Below, one piece after another: positions 8,318 to 16,152 of a stretch of DNA of 40,407 nt. The translations under genes and the position numbers were made by a program. How positions within the stretch are numbered: position 1 is the stretch's first letter; every line of letters begins with the position of its first letter. Source of the stretch: Clostridia bacterium (lineage in GTDB: Bacteria; Bacillota; Clostridia; Christensenellales; Aristaeellaceae); assembly GCA_017524615.1 (NCBI GenBank), contig JAFXVJ010000029.1, positions 1 through 40,407 of the forward strand, read 5' to 3'. The notes below the pieces were generated by a model. The model did no database searches and was not told where the DNA came from. It saw only the letters and a list, made by a program, of their open reading frames with translations.

Positions 8318-9271
8318 ATGCATCCATATCCCGGTGATATTACGCGGGTTCACGGCATCCGCGTGGGCCAGGCCCAGAGCGCCACGGGCAAAACGGGCGT
8401 GACGGTGGTGCTGTGCCGGAAGGAAGGAGCCACGGGCGGGGTATCCGTCCGTGGAGCGGCCCCGGGCACCCGGGAAACCGATCTTCTGCGCCCCGGCAAT
8501 CTGGTGGAAAACGTCAATGCGATCGTGCTCTCCGGCGGCAGCGCCTTTGGCCTGGACGCCGCCGGCGGCGTGATGCGGTATCTGGAGCAGATGGAATGCG
8601 GCATGGATATGGGCGTGGCCCACGTGCCCATCGTGCCGGCGGCGGTGCTCTACGATCTGGGCGTGGGGGATCCCCATATCCGGCCGGACGCGGCGATGGG
8701 CCGGGCTGCCTGCATGGCGGCCGCCAAGGGCATGCAGCAGGGCAGATTCGGCGCGGGCACAGGCGCCACGGTGGGCAAGCTGGTGCCCGGCGCAGTGCCG
8801 CAGGAAAGCGGTATCGGTTCCGCCTCCATAACATTGCCTGAGGGCGTCACCGTGGGCGCGGTGGTAGCGGTGAACGCCGTGGGTGACGTGTACCACCCCG
8901 AAACTGGCGAGGTGCTGGGCTGCGCCCACATGCCGGACGGCACCAAGGTACTGGCGGAGGGCCTGCTCTACGGCCATGCCCCCGCGCCCCAGCAGATCCG
9001 CATTCCCGCTCCCGGCAGCAACACCACCATCGGCGTGGTGGCCGTGGACTGCAAATTGACCAAGGAGCAGGTGAACCGCCTGGCGGACGTGAGCCACGAC
9101 GGCCTGGCCCGCACCATCCGCCCCGTGCACACCCAAATGGACGGCGACACCCTGTTCGCCCTGGCCACGGGCCGCACGGACGCGGAAGTGAATTTCGTGA
9201 AGCTGTGCGCCGCGGCGGCGGAGGTCACCGCCCGGGCCATCGCCAACGCCCTCTGTTTCGCAAAGCAATGA
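8318..9271 (+). CDS. P1 family (S58/DmpA-type) peptidase
   Basis: The 317-residue protein belongs to the DmpA/BapA family of N-terminal-nucleophile hydrolases, which self-cleave into two subunits and often act as aminopeptidases on small or beta-amino-acid peptides. Visible signatures are the Gly/Ser-rich stretch NAIVLSGGSAFGLDAAGG and the nucleophile region SNTTIGVVAVD, where cleavage would expose Thr at about residue 236. The terminal DGDTLFALATGRTD block is also typical. The ATG at 8318 was preferred to GTG 8309 because GAGGTGAT is ideally spaced for it. Its stop overlaps the acpS start by four bases. No signal peptide is seen, so it is cytoplasmic. Physiological substrate unknown. Confidence 0.88.
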   Translation: MHPYPGDITRVHGIRVGQAQSATGKTGVTVVLCRKEGATGGVSVRGAAPGTRETDLLRPGNLVENVNAIVLSGGSAFGLDAAGGVMRYLEQMECGMDMGVAHVPIVPAAVLYDLGVGDPHIRPDAAMGRAACMAAAKGMQQGRFGAGTGATVGKLVPGAVPQESGIGSASITLPEGVTVGAVVAVNAVGDVYHPETGEVLGCAHMPDGTKVLAEGLLYGHAPAPQQIRIPAPGSNTTIGVVAVDCKLTKEQVNRLADVSHDGLARTIRPVHTQMDGDTLFALATGRTDAEVNFVKLCAAAAEVTARAIANALCFAKQ

Positions 9272-9645
9272 TCGCGGGGGTGGGCATCGACCTGTGCGAA
9301 ATAGCGCGCATGGAAAAACTGCTGGAGGAGGAAAAATTCCTCCGGCGTTTTTTCAGTGCGGAGGAACAGGCGTATATTCTGAAAAAAGGCAAATCCGCCG
9401 CTTCATCCATGGCGGGCCTGTTCGCCGCCAAGGAAGCGCTGACGAAGGCTCTGGGCACGGGCATCGTGTCCGGCGCGCTTTCGGATATTTGCATTTTGCA
9501 CGATGAAAATGGCGCGCCGTATTATGATTTGCGCGGGACCTATGCCGGCCTGGCCCGGGAAAAGGGGATCCAAAGCCTGTTTCTCTCCATTTCCCACGAG
9601 GCCGGCATCGCGGCGGCGGTATGCGTCGCGGAAAGGAAGGATTAG
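9268..9645 (+). CDS. acpS: Holo-[acyl-carrier-protein] synthase
   Basis: AcpS transfers 4'-phosphopantetheine from CoA to apo-acyl carrier protein, activating fatty-acid synthesis. The 125-residue length is standard. The Mg/CoA-binding aspartate is in GVGIDLCEIARM (D8) and the second metal ligand is in FAAKEALTKALG (E56). The C-terminal SISHEAGIAAAVCV strand is conserved. Translation is coupled to the upstream peptidase gene by an ATGA overlap. Four bases separate it from the NAD(P)HX repair gene, a pairing often seen in Firmicutes. Confidence 0.95.
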   Translation: MIAGVGIDLCEIARMEKLLEEEKFLRRFFSAEEQAYILKKGKSAASSMAGLFAAKEALTKALGTGIVSGALSDICILHDENGAPYYDLRGTYAGLAREKGIQSLFLSISHEAGIAAAVCVAERKD

Positions 9646-9648
9646 TCC

Positions 9649-11268
9649 ATGCTGTATGACGATTCCCCCATGACCTCCTTTCCTGTATTGACCCCGGAGG
9701 ACACCCGCCGCACGGAGCAAAAGGCCTTTGCCCTGGGCGTTTCCAGCCTGCTGCTGATGGAGCACGCGGCCCTCGCCGTGGTAGACGAACTGGAAAAAGC
9801 CCTGGGGGGCGATTGCCGGCAAAAAAAGGCGCTGTTTCTCTGCGGCACGGGCAACAACGGTGGGGACGGGCTGGCCGCTGCCCGGCTGTTCCGCATGCGG
9901 GGCGGCTATCCAACAGTATGGCTGTATGGGGAACCCAAAACACGGGACGCGCAGACCAATCTGCAATGGCTGCGGTCGGTAATAAGAGAAGAACACATTC
10001 TGGATTTGTCCAGGCTCCCGGAAAATCAGCTTCCCTTTGACGGCGAAAGCCCGAGAGAACCCTTCGACGGGTATGTGGACGCGCTGCTGGGCACCGGATT
10101 CCGGGGAAGCATCGAAAGCCCGCTGCTTTCCCGTATGGTGCTGGCCCCCTACCACGATTTCCATTTGGGCATGGAGCATATGCCGCCGGTGATCGCGGCG
10201 GATATTCCCAGCGGCATCAATGGGAAAACCGGGGAAGCGCAATGGCCCTATATGCACGCCGATGTGACCGTCACCTTCAATACCCCCAAGCCCGGGCTGT
10301 ATTTAACGAAAGAGCGGGAAGCCGTTGGGAAAATTGTGGTTGCCGATATCGGCTTATGGGATATGATGCCCTGGAACAGCGACGCGCTGCTGCTGGACGA
10401 TATGGAATTGGACTGCGAAATGCTGACGCCCCGGGCCCTTCGCATGATGGAGGCAAGGCCCGTGGGCGCGCACAAGGGCGACTGCGGCCGCGTGCTGATC
10501 TATGCCGGCAGCCTTGGCATGGCTGGGGCCGCCGCCATGTGCGCCAAGGCCGCCATTGCCGCCGGGGCGGGCCTGACCACGATCGCCTGCGAAAGGGAGA
10601 TCATCCCCATTTTACAAACGCTGATCCCCAACGCCATGTGCGTGGAGATCGGGCAAGCCGTCAAAAATCCCCCCGCTTACGATGTGCTGGCCCTGGGCTG
10701 CGGGCTGGGGCAGGATGAAGGGGCATGGAAAAACATCCTGAAGCTGTGGGATCGGGAAAAGCCCTCCGTGTGGGACGCCGACGCGCTGAATCTGCTTTCA
10801 AAGCATCCCATGAAGCTGGGCAAATGGGCCGTCATCACGCCGCATCCCGGCGAAGCGGCCCGGCTGCTGGGATGGACGGCGGAGCAGATCCTGGCCGACC
10901 GGATGGAGGCCGCCCGCGCGCTGGCCGAAAAATATGACTGCGTCGCCGTGCTGAAAAGCGACGTGACGGTGATTTGCCACATGGAGGACGGCAGGACGGA
11001 ATACCGGCTGAACGCCATCGGTTCCCCGGCGCTGGCCAAGGGCGGCAGCGGCGACGCGCTCACCGGCATCCTGGCCGCCCGCCTGCATGAAACCTATCCC
11101 CTCAACGCCGCCGCCCAGGCCTGCCTGTGGCACGGCATGGCGGGCGCCGTGGGCGAAGAAAAGTACGGTCAAAGGGAATTATCCACCGATCAATTGATCG
11201 CCTGCCTGCACGACGCGGAACGGTGGGGGCGCGGGGAGCGTCCCGCCCCGGTCGGCTGGCGCGGCTGA
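9649..11268 (+). CDS. nnr: Bifunctional NAD(P)HX epimerase/dehydratase
   Basis: The product repairs hydrated NADH and NADPH. The N-terminal half (about 1-230) is the epimerase, with GTGNNGGDGLAAARLF near residue 66 and DIPSGINGKTGE near 185. The C-terminal half (about 265-539) is the ADP/ATP-dependent dehydratase of the ribokinase-like fold. It contains KGDCGRVLIYAGS near its start, an ITPHPGEAARLLG motif, and the catalytic/nucleotide-binding KGGSGDALTGI at about 464-474. At 539 residues it has the usual size of the fused bacterial form. AAGGAAGG precedes the ATG. It is the last gene before the metNIQ control region, and no T-run terminator is evident behind it. Confidence 0.95.
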   Translation: MLYDDSPMTSFPVLTPEDTRRTEQKAFALGVSSLLLMEHAALAVVDELEKALGGDCRQKKALFLCGTGNNGGDGLAAARLFRMRGGYPTVWLYGEPKTRDAQTNLQWLRSVIREEHILDLSRLPENQLPFDGESPREPFDGYVDALLGTGFRGSIESPLLSRMVLAPYHDFHLGMEHMPPVIAADIPSGINGKTGEAQWPYMHADVTVTFNTPKPGLYLTKEREAVGKIVVADIGLWDMMPWNSDALLLDDMELDCEMLTPRALRMMEARPVGAHKGDCGRVLIYAGSLGMAGAAAMCAKAAIAAGAGLTTIACEREIIPILQTLIPNAMCVEIGQAVKNPPAYDVLALGCGLGQDEGAWKNILKLWDREKPSVWDADALNLLSKHPMKLGKWAVITPHPGEAARLLGWTAEQILADRMEAARALAEKYDCVAVLKSDVTVICHMEDGRTEYRLNAIGSPALAKGGSGDALTGILAARLHETYPLNAAAQACLWHGMAGAVGEEKYGQRELSTDQLIACLHDAERWGRGERPAPVGWRG

Positions 11269-11277
11269 GCGCAAGCA

Positions 11278-11298
11278 GTTATAGAACTAATCTATAAC
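11278..11298. promoter_or_regulatory. AT-rich palindromic operator candidate
   Basis: GTTATAGA (11278-11285) and TCTATAAC (11291-11298) form a perfect inverted repeat around ACTAA. It ends 31 bases upstream of the metNIQ -35. The core TATAG-N7-CTATA resembles LysR-type sites, including the streptococcal MET-box as I remember it. No regulator gene is adjacent. It could alternatively be a weak terminator of the preceding gene, but no T-run follows. Confidence 0.4.
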
Positions 11299-11329
11299 CG
11301 GTAATACAATCTTCATACAAACTGAATGC

Positions 11330-11358
11330 TTGACAGATTGTGGGCGCTCCCCTATAAT
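11330..11358 (+). promoter_or_regulatory. Consensus sigma-A promoter of the leader-metNIQ operon
   Basis: TTGACA (11330-11335) and TATAAT (11353-11358) have a 17-base spacer. Transcription should start near 11365, about 35 bases before the leader-peptide start codon. Confidence 0.88.
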
Positions 11359-11400
11359 ATTTTCCATCAAGGGGCCGCAGGCCGGAAGGGAGGAGCCGCC

Positions 11401-11472
11401 GTGACGAAGCATGGCAAGCGAATGTCCATGCGCGGGCGTTCCTCTCCGCGTTGTTCGTGCTGCGCCGCTTGA
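11401..11472 (+). CDS. Cysteine-codon leader peptide (23 residues)
   Basis: A strong ribosome site, GGGAGGAG (11388-11395), lies five bases before a GTG that opens a 23-codon frame. Near its end it reads Arg-Cys-Ser-Cys-Cys-Ala-Ala, then TGA. The three Cys codons (TGT, TGC, TGC at 11452-11463) are clustered where a stalled ribosome would leave the downstream antiterminator strand free. The peptide is too short to be an enzyme, and its position between a perfect promoter and an intrinsic terminator points to ribosome-mediated attenuation sensing charged tRNA-Cys. The rest of the peptide is basic. Existence of the reading frame is direct; function is inferred. Confidence 0.7.
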   Translation: MTKHGKRMSMRGRSSPRCSCCAA

Positions 11473-11475
11473 CAG

Positions 11476-11526
11476 TCGCTTTTGTTTGTTAAGCCCGTCC
11501 GCCGACAAGCGAACCGGGCTTTTTTG
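11476..11526 (+). terminator. Attenuator: terminator with competing antiterminator
   Basis: AAGCCCG (11491-11497) pairs with CGGGCTT (11515-11521), followed by an unbroken T-run to 11525, giving an intrinsic terminator before metN. A competing pairing, TCGCTT (11476-11481) with AAGCGA (11507-11512), crosses the terminator helix and is therefore mutually exclusive with it. A ribosome stopped on the Cys codons would leave 11476 onward free, whereas one reaching the stop codon at 11470-11472 would cover it. A further perfect hairpin (11544-11551 with 11556-11563) precedes metN without a T-run. Confidence 0.72.
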
Positions 11527-11600
11527 CTGGAGAGGACTTCGGCCCGGGGCAGACGTGCCCCGGAAGCAAAGGCGATGCTTTGGAAAGGAATGCATGCATT

Positions 11601-12656
11601 TTGTCTGAAAAAATCGAAAAGACCGCGGGAACTGCCCCTTCGCCCGCTGCCGCGCCGCTGATCGAGATCCGCGGCCTGAAAAAAGTGTATCAGGTGCCGG
11701 GCGGCGAGGTGGTGGCCCTGAACGGCATCAACCTGTCCATCGAAAAGGGTCAAATTTACGGCATCATCGGCATGTCCGGCGCCGGAAAATCCACCCTGAT
11801 CCGCTGCCTGAACAAGCTGGACACTCCCACGGAAGGCCAGATCCTGATCGACGGCCAGGATATCCTCACCATGTCCGGCAAGCAGCTGATGGCGATGCGC
11901 CGGAAGGTGAGCATGATCTTTCAGCAGTTCAATCTGCTGATGCAGAAAACCGTGGCGCGCAACGTGCGCTATCCGCTGGAAATTGCCGGAGTGCCGGAAA
12001 AAGAGGCCAACGAGCGGGTGACGGAGCTGCTGCGGCTGGTGGAGCTGGAAGGGAAAGCGGACGCTTACCCCATACAGCTGTCCGGCGGCCAGCGCCAGCG
12101 GGTGGCCATCGCAAGGGCCCTGGCCAGCAACCCCGAGGTGCTGTTGTGCGATGAAGCCACCTCCGCCCTGGACCCCATGACCACCCAATCCATCCTGACA
12201 CTTTTACAGGATATCAACAAGCGTTTGGGCATCACCGTGGTGCTGATCACCCACGAAATGGCGGTGATCCGGCAGATCTGCAGCCGGGTGGCCATCCTGG
12301 ATGGGGGCAGCATCGCCGAGGAGGGCACGGTGGACGACGTGTTCGTGCACACCCGTTCCGCCGCGGGCAAGCGCCTGTTCGGCATCCTGCCTTCCCGGGA
12401 GGAGGACATCGTGTCCGATGTGCCCGCGCTACGCATCGTGTTTGAAGGCGGCAAGGAGGGCATGCCCATCATCGCGGGGCTGATCAAGACCTGCGGGGTG
12501 GATGTGAACATTCTGTCGGCAGACATCAAGCCCATCAACGGCCAGCCCTATGGCCAGATGCTCATCGAATCGCCGGAGAATCCGGTGGTGCGGGGCCAGG
12601 TGATCCAATACCTGACCCAGCAGGGGCTGACGGTGAAGGAGGTGGATCCGGCGTGA
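11601..12656 (+). CDS. metN: Methionine-type ABC importer ATP-binding protein
   Basis: MetN powers uptake of methionine or related sulfur amino acids by the MetNIQ system. The 351-residue product has Walker A GMSGAGKST (about 57-65), a Q-loop FQQFNLL, the signature LSGGQRQRVAIARAL, Walker B LLCDEATSALD and the switch His in LITHEM. A C-terminal NIL/ACT-like regulatory domain (about 270-350) marks the MetN subfamily and mediates substrate inhibition. No in-frame ATG is usable; I selected TTG at 11601, with AAAGGA 11 bases upstream. The gene lies behind the Cys-leader attenuator, and its stop overlaps the metI start. Confidence 0.93.
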   Translation: MSEKIEKTAGTAPSPAAAPLIEIRGLKKVYQVPGGEVVALNGINLSIEKGQIYGIIGMSGAGKSTLIRCLNKLDTPTEGQILIDGQDILTMSGKQLMAMRRKVSMIFQQFNLLMQKTVARNVRYPLEIAGVPEKEANERVTELLRLVELEGKADAYPIQLSGGQRQRVAIARALASNPEVLLCDEATSALDPMTTQSILTLLQDINKRLGITVVLITHEMAVIRQICSRVAILDGGSIAEEGTVDDVFVHTRSAAGKRLFGILPSREEDIVSDVPALRIVFEGGKEGMPIIAGLIKTCGVDVNILSADIKPINGQPYGQMLIESPENPVVRGQVIQYLTQQGLTVKEVDPA

Positions 12657-13342
12657 CGTTTGCGGAATTCTGGGCGCACTTTGCCGCGGATATCTGGCCG
12701 GAACTGGTCAAAGCGTTGGGCGAAACGCTGTATATGACCATTCCCTCCGTGATCCTGGCGTATCTGGTGGGTTTGCCCCTGGGGGTGCTGCTGGTGATTA
12801 CCCGGCGGGGCGGGGTGATGCCCAAACCCATGTTCAATGTGGTGCTGGGCGCGGTGATCAATTTCCTCAGGCCGATCCCCTTCCTGATCCTGCTGGCGCT
12901 GCTGGCGCCGGCCACCCGGGCCGTGGTGGGGGTCGCCTTTGGGGAACCCAAAGCCGTCATCTTTCCCTTGTTCATCAGCGCGTTCCCGTATGTGGCCCGC
13001 ATGACGGAGGGCAGCTTCAACGAAGTGGACGGGGGCGTGGTGGAAGCCGCGCAATCCATGGGCTCCTCGGTGATGCAGATCGTCACCAAGGTGCTGATCC
13101 CGGAGGCGACGCCCTCCCTGATCAATGGGGTGGCCATCTGCACGGTCACCATTCTGGGCTACACCACCATGGCCAGCGCCGTGGGCGGCGGCGGTCTGGG
13201 ATCGCTGGCGATCATCTACGGCCTGAACCTGCGCCGCTATGACGTGATGTATTCCGCCAGCATCCTGCTGGTGATCCTGGTGCAGATCATTACTGTGCTT
13301 GGCACCTTCCTGACAAGGAAGTCTGACCATAGAATCCGCTGA
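12653..13342 (+). CDS. metI: Methionine-type ABC importer permease
   Basis: The 229-residue inner-membrane permease of the MetNIQ importer has five or so hydrophobic segments. The cytoplasmic EAA loop (GGVVEAAQSMGSSVMQIVTK, about 120-139) contacts MetN. Conserved MetI landmarks such as FLRPIPFLILL and AFPYVARM are present. It begins with GTG overlapping the metN stop by four bases (GTGA), so translation is coupled. Length is typical for the family. Confidence 0.93.
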   Translation: MTFAEFWAHFAADIWPELVKALGETLYMTIPSVILAYLVGLPLGVLLVITRRGGVMPKPMFNVVLGAVINFLRPIPFLILLALLAPATRAVVGVAFGEPKAVIFPLFISAFPYVARMTEGSFNEVDGGVVEAAQSMGSSVMQIVTKVLIPEATPSLINGVAICTVTILGYTTMASAVGGGGLGSLAIIYGLNLRRYDVMYSASILLVILVQIITVLGTFLTRKSDHRIR

Positions 13343-13372
13343 GGCGGAGCAATTATGAAAGGAGCTTGTTCC

Positions 13373-14206
13373 ATGAAATCCAAGAAAAACCTGCTGATCG
13401 CTGTCATCCTGGTGATCGCCGTGCTGGCTGTGCTGTATTTCACCGGCGTGTTCGGCGGCAAAAAGAGCAATGAGCTGACCATCATTGCCACCCCCAATCC
13501 CCACGCGGAAATCCTGAAGCTGGTGCAGGATGATCTGGCCAAGGAAGGCTTCACCCTGAAGCTGACCACCGTCACCGACTATGTGGCGGAGAATCCCTCC
13601 ACTGCCGCGGGGGATACCATGGCCAACTTCTTCCAGCATATCCCCTACCTGGATCAGTATAACGCCACCGCTGCCGAAAAGGATCGGCTGGTGTATGTGG
13701 TGCCCACCCATTTCGAGCCCCTGGGCCTGTATGCCGGCACCAAGTCCGCTCTGGAGGACGTGGCGGAGGGCGATAAGATCGTGGTGCCCAATGATCCCAC
13801 CAACATGACCCGCGCTTTCATACTGCTGGCGGATGCCGGCCTGATCGAGCTGCCCGAAGGCACCACCCTGACCAGCACCGTCACCAAGAATGACGTCATC
13901 AATCCCAAGGGACTGGTCTTTGTGGATGTGAACGCTGAATTGGCTCCCGGCATGCGGGAGGATGCCGCCTTCGTGGTCATCAACGGCAACAACGCCTCTC
14001 TGGTGGGCCTGAACCCCAACAACGACGCCGTGTACTTTGAACAGCCCGGTTCTCAGGCCGCCGCGGCTTACGTGAACGTGTTTGCCGTAAAGCCCGAGAA
14101 TAAGGACGCCGACTTTGTCAAGGCGCTGGAAAAAGTGGTCTATACCCAGAAGGTATACGATCTGATCGTGGCCAGTGGCTTCACGCCCGTATTTGAAGTG
14201 AAGTAA
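13373..14206 (+). CDS. metQ: Methionine-type ABC importer binding protein without lipobox
   Basis: This 277-residue protein is a member of the NlpA/MetQ solute-binding family, recognisable from TIIATPNPHAEIL near residue 36, the FFQHIPYLDQYN block, and GLYAGT with the following VPNDPTNMTRA. The start at 13373 was chosen because AAAGGAG is eight bases upstream. Unlike most MetQ proteins it has no lipobox cysteine. The N-terminus is an uninterrupted hydrophobic helix (about 6-24) followed by FGGKK, so it is probably tethered by an uncleaved membrane anchor. Downstream lies a stem-loop terminator (14227-14252) that has lost its T-run next to the hairpin array. Confidence 0.92.
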   Translation: MKSKKNLLIAVILVIAVLAVLYFTGVFGGKKSNELTIIATPNPHAEILKLVQDDLAKEGFTLKLTTVTDYVAENPSTAAGDTMANFFQHIPYLDQYNATAAEKDRLVYVVPTHFEPLGLYAGTKSALEDVAEGDKIVVPNDPTNMTRAFILLADAGLIELPEGTTLTSTVTKNDVINPKGLVFVDVNAELAPGMREDAAFVVINGNNASLVGLNPNNDAVYFEQPGSQAAAAYVNVFAVKPENKDADFVKALEKVVYTQKVYDLIVASGFTPVFEVK

Positions 14207-14226
14207 TCCTGCCCTGCGTGTACGCA

Positions 14227-14615
14227 GCCGCATCCGATTTCCGGGTGCGGCTCAGGGTGTCGACAGAGTCGACACCCTGCCATCGAAAGCCAGCTGAAGC
14301 AGTCTTTCGATAACCGCCCCGCGCTACGCCCTTCGGGCAGCGCGGGTTTCGGGCGGCGATTCAAGAATCGCACGCCCTCAGCCCATCTTTGATGGGCGCT
14401 CAGGGGCATCAATTTTCTGTAAAATGGCATTTCTGGGCAGGAATGCCCAGAAACGCTCATTTTACGACCGAAAATTGATAGAGGAAGCGGTATAACCGCT
14501 CCTCGGACCGGCAAAGCCGGTCCTGCGGATTAGAATCGAAGGGCTGCGGCCCTTCGATGCATCCCAGGAGTACTTTGTCCACAATCTGTGCCGCATCCGA
14601 TTTCCGGGTGCGGCT
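14227..14615. repeat. Nine-hairpin array flanked by 26-bp direct repeats
   Basis: Identical 26-bp copies of a terminator stem occur at 14227-14252 and 14590-14615. Only the second keeps its T-run. Between them are consecutive hairpins: 14253-14279 (12-bp arms), 14282-14311, 14314-14356 (branched), 14356-14371, 14374-14406, 14408-14479 (long, three nested helices), 14481-14504, 14505-14523 and 14535-14558. Together they cover almost every base. There is no open frame of interest. The arrangement suggests insertion of a mobile hairpin element beside the metQ terminator, duplicating its stem, or a structured RNA transcribed with metNIQ. Confidence 0.75.
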
Positions 14616-14620
14616 TTTTA
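14590..14620 (+). terminator. Intact terminator between metNIQ and the second sigma gene
   Basis: GCCGCA...TGCGGC stem (14590-14614) is followed directly by TTTTT. It is identical in stem to 14227-14252 and was probably the original metQ terminator before the hairpin array intervened. Confidence 0.7.
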
Positions 14621-14680
14621 TGTATTTATGAGCCGTTTTTTCATTTCGCCCCGTCTGTATCAGTGAAAGGAGGCGGAGGC

Positions 14681-15184
14681 ATGACGGACACAGAGCGTTC
14701 CCGGGAAGTGGAGCGGCTGATGAACGCATATGGCGACGGCATCAAGCGATTTTGCGCGCTGCAGCTCAAGGATGCCTTCCTGGCGGAGGACGCCGCGCAG
14801 GACACCTTCATCAAAGCGTGGAAGGCACTGAACACATTCAGAAATGACAGCAGCGGAAAAACGTGGCTGATGCGCATCGCCGTGAACACCTGCCGGGACT
14901 ATCAGCGTACGGGATGGTTCCGGCACGTGGAACGCCGCTTCACCCCGGACGATCTTCCGGAGCCGGGACAGGAAACGGTTTTTCCGGACGGGGAAGTCTC
15001 CCGGGCCATCGCGGCTCTGCCGGGGAAACTGCGCATGGCCGTGCTGCTCAGGTATTATCAGGGCCTGTCCCTTCGGGAAACGGCGGTTGCCCTGGGGGTG
15101 TCCCTCGCCACGGCCAAGCGTCAGATCGCCAAGGCAAACGCCATGCTTCGCCAGTCATTGAAAGGGTGGTATGAGGATGAATAA
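14681..15184 (+). CDS. ECF-type sigma-70 family factor (second system)
   Basis: The 167-residue sigma factor has region 2 at about residues 20-90 (LAEDAAQDTFIKAWKAL and TWLMRIAVNTCRDYQR) and region 4 at about 105-160 (LPGKLRMAVLLRYYQGLSLR, then a helix-turn-helix ending ATAKRQIAKANAMLR). AAAGGAGGCGG precedes the ATG. It overlaps by 14 bases the next gene, which encodes a single-pass membrane protein, the usual position of an anti-sigma factor. No clear housekeeping promoter was found in the preceding hairpin-rich sequence. Confidence 0.9.
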   Translation: MTDTERSREVERLMNAYGDGIKRFCALQLKDAFLAEDAAQDTFIKAWKALNTFRNDSSGKTWLMRIAVNTCRDYQRTGWFRHVERRFTPDDLPEPGQETVFPDGEVSRAIAALPGKLRMAVLLRYYQGLSLRETAVALGVSLATAKRQIAKANAMLRQSLKGWYEDE

Positions 15185-16133
15185 GCAGGATTGGCCCCGC
15201 CGACTGGACGCCGAACTTTCATTCATCACCTGGACACAGGAAAACAAGCTGCAGGTGATGCGCGGCATTTCCCAAAAAGGAGGCATTGTTGTGAAAAGAA
15301 AGCTTTCATTGGCCTTGACCCTGGCCCTGGTGCTGCTGGCGCTGACCGCGACGGCCTATGCTGCTGGGCTGATTTTCAGTCCCCGGGTGGATACGCTGAC
15401 CCTGGCGGATCAGGCGCTGAAGGAAAAGTACGGCATCGATCAGGCCATGCTGTCGTATTTTACCAGGGACATGAAGGAATCAGGCGGCGCCACCGTGGTG
15501 ACCTACAAGGGATTTGACATCATGGAGTATCCGCTGGGTGTGTACACCGTGACCGTTAAGAACGGCAAGACCGAAGTGCAGTGGAGCCATGACGGCAAGG
15601 ACACCTCCGGCGGCCTGGACGGGGACGTGTGGGGACTGGAGCAATTGAAGGAAATCGTTGAAATCTCCAAGACGCAGCACGAGGCGAAGGCATACTTCAA
15701 TAAAGCGATGGAAGTGAATCAGCGCAATGGGATCAGCCTGGAGGCAACGGAGCTTGGCCGTCCCACAGAAACAGAGGAAGAATACAGGGCACGCCGGGAA
15801 AAGGAAGAGGATGAGATCCGGGCCCGCAAGAAATTGACCGAGGAAGAAATGAAGGAACTGGCCAGTCAGGCGGTGATGCTGACCTATCACCTGACCGAAG
15901 AACAGGCGAAAAAATTCGACCGGTATGATGAAGGAAACTGGTATCATTTCGTCCATGGATCGCCGTGCTATGACGTTTTCTTCGGCCTGTGCCAGCGGCC
16001 GGGCCCGGAGGACGATCCGGACGCCTGGCCCGAATGGACGGAGGGCGACGGGCAATACTGGGTCTCCGTCAATGTGGAAACGGGCGTGATCGAGGATATC
16101 ATCTACGATTCCGGCCTGAACGGCAACGGATAA
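15171..16133 (+). CDS. Membrane-anchored regulator paired with the sigma factor
   Basis: The 320-residue product has a short cytoplasmic N-terminus (about 1-42), one membrane helix (about 45-65, ALTLALVLLALTATAYAAG) and a large extracytoplasmic part. The latter includes a charged helical region (about 195-245) and a C-terminal segment with YWVSVNVETGVIEDIIYDSG, reminiscent of PepSY-type folds. The overlap with the sigma gene and the topology suggest an anti-sigma factor, but no standard anti-sigma domain is evident. The start is either ATG 15171 or 15177; both follow AAAGGGTGG. Function inferred from context. Confidence 0.7.
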   Translation: MRMNKQDWPRRLDAELSFITWTQENKLQVMRGISQKGGIVVKRKLSLALTLALVLLALTATAYAAGLIFSPRVDTLTLADQALKEKYGIDQAMLSYFTRDMKESGGATVVTYKGFDIMEYPLGVYTVTVKNGKTEVQWSHDGKDTSGGLDGDVWGLEQLKEIVEISKTQHEAKAYFNKAMEVNQRNGISLEATELGRPTETEEEYRARREKEEDEIRARKKLTEEEMKELASQAVMLTYHLTEEQAKKFDRYDEGNWYHFVHGSPCYDVFFGLCQRPGPEDDPDAWPEWTEGDGQYWVSVNVETGVIEDIIYDSGLNGNG

Positions 16134-16152
16134 CGGCCTTCTCATATGATGC

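Noticed and set aside
7556-9268. 570-codon open frame on the minus strand
   Set aside because: Antisense to the P1-family peptidase and its neighbour. The translation is rich in His, Gly and Gln without recognisable domains, as is usual for GC-rich antisense frames.
13355-13372. Upstream ATG for metQ
   Set aside because: It lies inside the AAAGGAG ribosome site that serves the ATG at 13373.
14227-14615. CRISPR array
   Set aside because: The hairpins differ in sequence from one another, and only the two flanking stems are identical; there are no regular repeat-spacer units or cas genes.
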